Assembly: GCF_030936135.1 (NCBI RefSeq) | Contig: NC_082611.1 | Span: 9,935,001 to 9,999,000, forward strand | DNA: 64,000 nt | Direction of reading: 5' to 3' | Source of the DNA: Gavia stellata | Taxonomy: Eukaryota > Chordata > Aves > Gaviiformes > Gaviidae | Part shown: positions 59,501 to 64,000 of the stretch, one piece after another | How positions within the stretch are numbered: position 1 is the stretch's first letter | Layout: each line of letters opens with the position of its first letter | Translations under genes and position numbers: made by a program | Notes under the pieces: generated by a model | Seen by the model: the letters and a program-made list of their open reading frames with translations, nothing else | What the model was told of the DNA's origin: nothing | Database searches by the model: none

Positions 59501-61317
59501 ATTTCAAGACCTAAATATTTCAAGACCTACAACTGTTTTAGGCTATGTATTTTTCAGGTCAAAGTAACTCCAACGACTACTTGTTTAGGAACCAGTCACT
59601 TAAATGGAAGTGCTCAGTTTATGTATTATCTATGACTGTTGCTGGTAATATGTAAATGATGTCTAGGACATTTAAGGAAGCATATAGTTAATAAACAGAA
59701 AAGCATACTGTTGATGAACAGAAAATGAAGAAACAGCTTATACACACAACCAAGGACTTGTATAGTCCATGATGTAATAAATCTATAATGAACATCTGTG
59801 ACAGGAACTCAAATATTTACTCATATACTGTACATAATGCTACCTTACCTAGGAGATGTAAAATGCCTTAAAGATGTAATAGCCTTGAAGAAATTCAGTA
59901 GAGCAAAAATGCAAGTTCTAAGAAAGTGACTATATTGTATTTGTTGCACTGATGTAGAAGAATACAGTTCAGTAAAAGTTATCCTCTAAAAGACCTTGAG
60001 GAAATGGAGGAGGTGGTTCCATGTACTACCCCACTTAAATGCAAAGTGGTTTTATAAATACTCAGAAATAGTAAAATAATATTTTCCTTAGTATTTTATG
60101 TAAAGAAAAGAAGGTAATGGATGATTTTTGTTAGTATTCAAATCACCGTGCATTTGTTACGGAATTCTAAAATGTAAGATTGACTTTTTTTGCATTAAAA
60201 ATATTTTCAACAGAAAACCCTAGAATGGTTCAATATGCCTTCCTATTAGGACTATTTTTACATTGGATTTCTGTATTAATACGTACCAAAGGATAAGGAA
60301 AAATTCCAGTTTGAGATGAAACAAGGTAGGCCCCAGTACAGACCGCACTGTTTGTTCATGATAGACAGTATCTTTGCTCGGCAGTACAGTCTCCATAGAT
60401 CATTATACCTGCCGACATTTTTAATGAAGAAAACAGCAGGAGTCCTGAGGGACCTACTGTGCATGCGCTGACGGGCTGTGCCTGCGCCACAAGTACAATA
60501 TGTTCTGGACACCCTGGGCTCTCTATGCCTGCACAGATTGGCCATATATCACATGTGCTTTGAGTCTGCTATGTCCAGAAAATAGAGTATGGGGCCATTC
60601 AACTGAAAATCTGGTAGGTCACTGATAAAAACAGGACTCTGCCATCAAAGCAGTAGAACTGGCAGGTGTAGGGAATAACTATTCTAGGAATCCTTTATAA
60701 TTTTTAAGAGGCATCCATCTGCAATATACAGGCTACAGGATCTTGGCGTCTGGTACTTCTCCGCTCTAGTTAAATACTGTTTTTCTCCTTGGCTTCTGTC
60801 CTATTTCCAGAAGAGGAAAGAGCAGCTCTTTCCCTCTTGTGGTTGGTGATTGTTTTTCTCTCAATCTGTAGCTTTGTTATGGATCAGAGGGAGCCAAGGG
60901 CCAAAAGTGACTTGTAATCCTCAGCACATGCTGGTATTTCCAGACATGCTGCTTAGTAAGGAAAGAAACTAGTAAGGGGTAAAAGATACAGTATGGTGCT
61001 TACCACCGTATTTCAGCACATTAAATACATACAATCTGCACTTTATTCCAGCTAAAAATAACACTCAGATTAATACAGCTTTCTTTTATATATTAAATAG
61101 ATACATCATTACCATGAATTATAAAGTAGGAAAGGTGTGGTTAGCAGTATCTGTCACTCCACAGTTCTGCATTAGGATGGATGTGGACAGTTTGATGGAG
61201 TGGATTAAGCATACACCCAGGAGTGAGACCAGAGACATATCTCTGCGAGTGTCATCGACTCATTCTGAGATTTAAGACAGGTCTTTTAAGTCCATATATT
61301 TCTATTTTGAGAGGATC

Positions 61318-61630
61318 CAGATTTAGAAGGTGCTATACAAATAATTATTGCTCTATCTCACAAATCTTGATGAGCATTTTAACTATTATCTATAATACCA
61401 TTCAAATTTCACAATATAATGATTCTTGTAGAAACCTATCAAGTATGTCTTTTCATTTGGCAACTATATAACATTTTACAGTTTTAAGGCTGTGCACAAC
61501 AGCAGTTTAGAAAGCTAAATATCACTGATCCGTTTTACAAATGGAGACAACTGCACTCAGAAGAGGGATCTGCATTAGACCACACAGACTGCAGCAAATT
61601 CACCACTAGAATACAGGATTTCTGATAAAA
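61318..61630. mobile_element. Ancient MIR/L3-type retroposon relic (tentative)
   Basis: Two landmarks appear in the order and orientation expected for old amniote SINE/L3-type elements: AGAAGGTGCTATACAAATAA near 61326, and then GTTTTACAAATGGAGACAAC near 61534, CACTCAGAAGAGGGATCTGC near 61554 and GACCACACAGACTGCAGC near 61578. The latter resemble the usual CATTTTACAGATGGGGAAAC ... AAGGTCACACAG core. Divergence is high and the limits are approximate. Confidence 0.4.
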
Positions 61631-63049
61631 AATTTACTGTACCAAACACTAAATCAGTGGTTCTTAAATTCTTGCTATACGCCGGCAGTTGTTGGTCATA
61701 GTATGCCAGCTTGCTTTCTTGCCTCCCCTTGCTAAATTAATTTGAAAGGAAGTTAAAAATAAAATACATTCATAGTATTACCTTGCCCCTCAAGTGATTC
61801 ATGTTGTTACCATTGTTATACTACTCGGTCATGAAATAAAAAGAAAAATCGTCATCTGCTGCATCACCAGGGGCAGAGGATCTGCTAGACTTGTCGGAAA
61901 TGGGGAGCAAATTTGCAGCAGGTATTGTTGCTATACTTATAAATACCTAAATTTGCCACGTATTGTGTAATTCTGGATGTCCATCTCAATTATAAAGAAG
62001 GGAAAAAAGATCTCTCATGGGTCATGGAATTTATTGTTTTTGCAAAACTGATTCACTTAAGATACACAAGCGTATGTCAGTTGAAACACAGTCTGATGGG
62101 CACTGGGTCATATTGATTAAAAATGGCATTATGTTGCAGAGAAGCCTTGTGATAGAATTTTTTTTTGTGTCCTGAAACTGATTTTGAAATCTCTACATGT
62201 CTTGCATGCACTGCTTATGGACTGCAAGCCAACAAGACCGTTATCAGCAGGATGATGGCTGCCCAGCAGAATCCAAGGGAGGCGGCAGTATGCCATCTGT
62301 CTTAGCTAAGTCACCAACAGAACCACCGCGTATTAGGCACAGGGGAATTTTAAAAGTCTCCTCAGGTCTTTCAGTGGTCTCAAATCTAGGATATTGTAAT
62401 TTAAAAGAGTTTGAGCTACCTGGGTCTCTTTGCTGAGTATCTGACCAAACTATTATAATTTTTCATAACTAAGGAAATATTCTGCAGTCAGGAATTGGCT
62501 TTATCAAATCAGCTAATGTAAGTTTCCAGGTCTTGAAGGAGAAATAAAAATATGCCTGAGACAGTCTTCACATCTTTTTTGGGAAACATACGCAGAATAT
62601 CTACCAAACTGAGAAGACTGTTTTTCTCCCCTCAGATTTGCCTGCCTTCCTGTTTGCAGATAGGCTTTCCCCACAATGGGCATCAAATGCCCTTCTAGCA
62701 AATGTGGCAACCGCTTCACATGGAAAAGTCATACGGGCTTAGAAAGGCACGATTTCACTAGTCTGCTTTTGAAATGCATTTTAGCAGCTGTGAGGAAGGA
62801 GAAACCTTAGGGGTTTAGTTAGTGTTTACTGTGGGATTAGTCAGCTTTTTGCTGATCACGGCCAAATATCAGACTTCTTCCTGGCAGTCATGTACGAGTG
62901 ACATGTCCTAATGGAGAGAAACGTGGGGATGAGGATCTGGTATGTTCTGAGGGATGCAGCTCCCCGCAGACACTCCAGCAAGGCTTGGGGCAGCACAGAC
63001 CCCTGCAGAGATGGAAGCAGGAGCAGGGGTCCTCCAGCTCTACGCGGGG

Positions 63050-63440
63050 TCTGGGAGCCCCCCGCTCCTCTCAGGGCTCAAGGGCTCCAGGCTCCTCTGG
63101 CTCCCTGGGGACTTGGTCCCCTCAGCGCCCAGGGGCCCCAGGCTCCCCTCAGGACCCAGGGTCTGGGATCCTCTGGCTTCTCTCACAGAGAGCCCCCGCC
63201 TCCCCTCATGGCCCGGGGACCTCGGTCCCTTCAGAGCGCAGGGGTGCCAGGATCCCCTCAGGGCCCGGGATACCCCAGCCCCCTTCACGCTGGTCAGGCT
63301 GGGATCCCCTGGCTGCCCTCATGCCCGGGGGCCCCAGGTTCCCCTCACAGCTGAGGGGCTGGGAGCCTGTCGGCTGCCGCCGACCCTGACAGCCCAGGGG
63401 CCACAGGCTCCTTCAGGATCCGGGGGGCTGCGATCCCCCG
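63050..63440. repeat. Degenerate GC-rich minisatellite
   Basis: Imperfect units built on CCCCTCAGGGCCCGGGG and GGGGCCCCAGGCTCCCCTC recur roughly every 30-70 bases between the AT-rich block and the SMG1 CpG island. They create long open frames in several phases that are not genes. Confidence 0.75.
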
Positions 63441-63869
63441 CTCCTCTCACGCCCTGGGGCGGGGTGGCGACGATGGCCGCCCGCTCCCCCACGCCCCCTC
63501 GCAGGGGAGACCGCCGCCCGCGGCCCCGCGGGGCGGGCAGCTTGCGGGGACCCCGCCCGCAGGCGGGGAAACCCGTCCCGCGGCGGCCGGAGGCGGAGCG
63601 CCACCGCCCCCTCGCCCCGTCCCCCGCCCTCCCAGCGTGCCCCGCGGAGGGGGCGGGCGGCCCATGTCCGCGATCCCGGCATGCCGCGCGGCCGGGCAGC
63701 AGCCGGAGCAGCCGCGGCGTCTGCGTCCCCTCCCTCCGGTGTGAGACAGCAGCCGCCTGCGGAGCGCGAGTGAGGAGCCGCCGCCCGCGCCTCTCGCCCC
63801 GTTTCCTCCTCCTCCTCCGCCCCTGTCCCGCGCCGCTGCCCGGCCGGCCATGCCGTCTCGGGCAAGGTA
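63440..63869 (+). promoter_or_regulatory. SMG1: CpG-island promoter and 5' leader of SMG1
   Basis: Very high GC and CpG density starts abruptly here and runs to the window end, with GC-box-like GGGGGCGGGC near 63650. No TATA box is seen, as usual for a housekeeping gene. The transcription start is not determinable, but the leader carries several upstream ATGs, including 63664-63666 (27-codon frame closing at 63744) and 63850-63852. Confidence 0.7.
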
Positions 63870-63870
63870 A
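63850..63870 (+). other. Six-codon upstream ORF overlapping the SMG1 start
   Basis: ATG at 63850-63852 with a G at -3 opens a six-codon frame (MPSRAR). Its stop TAA (63868-63870) overlaps the SMG1 initiation codon (63870-63872) as TAATG. This geometry is compatible with termination-reinitiation control. Whether it is used depends on the true transcript start. Confidence 0.7.
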
Positions 63871-63958
63871 TGAGCCGCAGAGCCCCGGGGTCTCGGCTGA
63901 GCGGCACCGGCAGCAGGCAGCACTACCACCCGCGGGGCTGGAATGACTGGCAACCCAG
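63870..63958 (+). CDS. SMG1: SMG1 first coding exon (N-terminus)
   Basis: Twenty-nine codons plus two bases, ending at CAG|GTGGGC. The peptide starts MSRRAPGSRLSG and ends GWNDWQP, with AG left for an Arg codon. This matches the vertebrate SMG1 N-terminus I recall (MSRRAPGSRL, then WNDWQPR). SMG1 is the very large PI3K-like protein kinase of nonsense-mediated decay. It works with SMG8 and SMG9 and phosphorylates UPF1 on terminating ribosomes. Only this disordered N-terminal piece is in the window, and the kinase and HEAT-repeat regions lie downstream. The stretch between the conserved ends (TGSRQHYHPR) replaces the glycine-rich run of the human protein. The start is set by homology, not by being the first ATG. 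Confidence 0.92.
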
Positions 63959-64000
63959 GTGGGCAGGGCTGGGGCGGGGGGCGCGGCCTGGTCGCCTGCG
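63959..64000 (+). other. SMG1: Start of SMG1 intron 1
   Basis: GTGGGCAGGG donor and GC-rich sequence up to the window edge. Confidence 0.85.

Larger units (their letters stand above)
52001..62900. other. AT-rich intergenic block upstream of SMG1
   Basis: Base composition becomes clearly AT-rich compared with the first half of the window, and few open frames exceed 80 codons. None of them resembles a known protein, including 57078-57455 and 62197-62436. The block contains a SOX/TCF-like motif cluster (52140-52300), two X-box-like sites (53457-53536) and an old SINE/L3-like relic (61318-61630). Confidence 0.55.

Noticed and set aside
62197-62436. 79-codon frame containing RIRHRGILK
   Set aside because: The GILK word recalls protein-phosphatase-1 docking motifs, but it is too short and no exon borders or family match were found.
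62954-63946. 330-codon open frame on + strand before SMG1
   Set aside because: It runs through the degenerate minisatellite and the CpG island, its translation is Pro/Gly/Arg/Ser low-complexity, and it crosses the true SMG1 exon in another frame.
63413-63953. Two long - strand open frames opposite SMG1 exon 1
   Set aside because: GC-rich shadow frames with poly-Gly/Ala/Arg translations. No sign of a divergent gene.

Overview
This window is vertebrate nuclear DNA, almost certainly from a bird. Genes are split by GT-AG introns, CpG islands sit at the promoters, interspersed repeats are very sparse, and the one clear young repeat (4565-4693) is the 3' end of a CR1 LINE carrying the avian-type TTCTATGAT-like terminal repeats. 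The gene content matches the human 16p12.3 neighbourhood.

Layout, all genes on the + strand: (1) 1-5169 holds the end of SYT17 (synaptotagmin 17, B/K protein): at least 5 kb of its last intron, the last coding exon (4973-5169, C-terminal part of the C2B domain) and a 3' UTR to about 6175. (2) 6.2-9.7 kb is a short intergenic stretch. (3) 9.72-19.1 kb holds the complete gene for CLEC19A, a secreted C-type lectin: CpG-island promoter, five coding exons (10381-10471, 16111-16276, 16788-16881, 17662-17794, 18575-18654) that join in frame to 187 codons plus stop, and an AATAAA poly(A) signal at 19088. (4) 19.1-63.4 kb has no protein-coding gene that I can recognise. It holds minisatellites, a 160-bp local duplication, an ancient SINE/L3-like relic, and several AT-rich blocks full of homeodomain, SOX and RFX-type motifs that look like candidate regulatory DNA. 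Base composition turns AT-rich from about 52 to 62.9 kb. (5) 62.9-64.0 kb is a degenerate GC-rich repeat followed by a strong CpG island with the first coding exon of SMG1 (63870-63958), the PI3K-like kinase of nonsense-mediated mRNA decay.

The three genes do not form a pathway: a vesicle/trafficking C2 protein, a secreted lectin and an mRNA-surveillance kinase. What is informative is the order SYT17-CLEC19A-SMG1 on one strand. Compared with the human order as I recall it, this fits one inversion with a breakpoint in the 44-kb gap. The most interesting local detail is a six-codon upstream ORF whose stop codon overlaps the SMG1 start codon (TAATG). I saw no wholly new multi-gene system. Most open frames in the window are chance frames in GC-rich or repetitive DNA.
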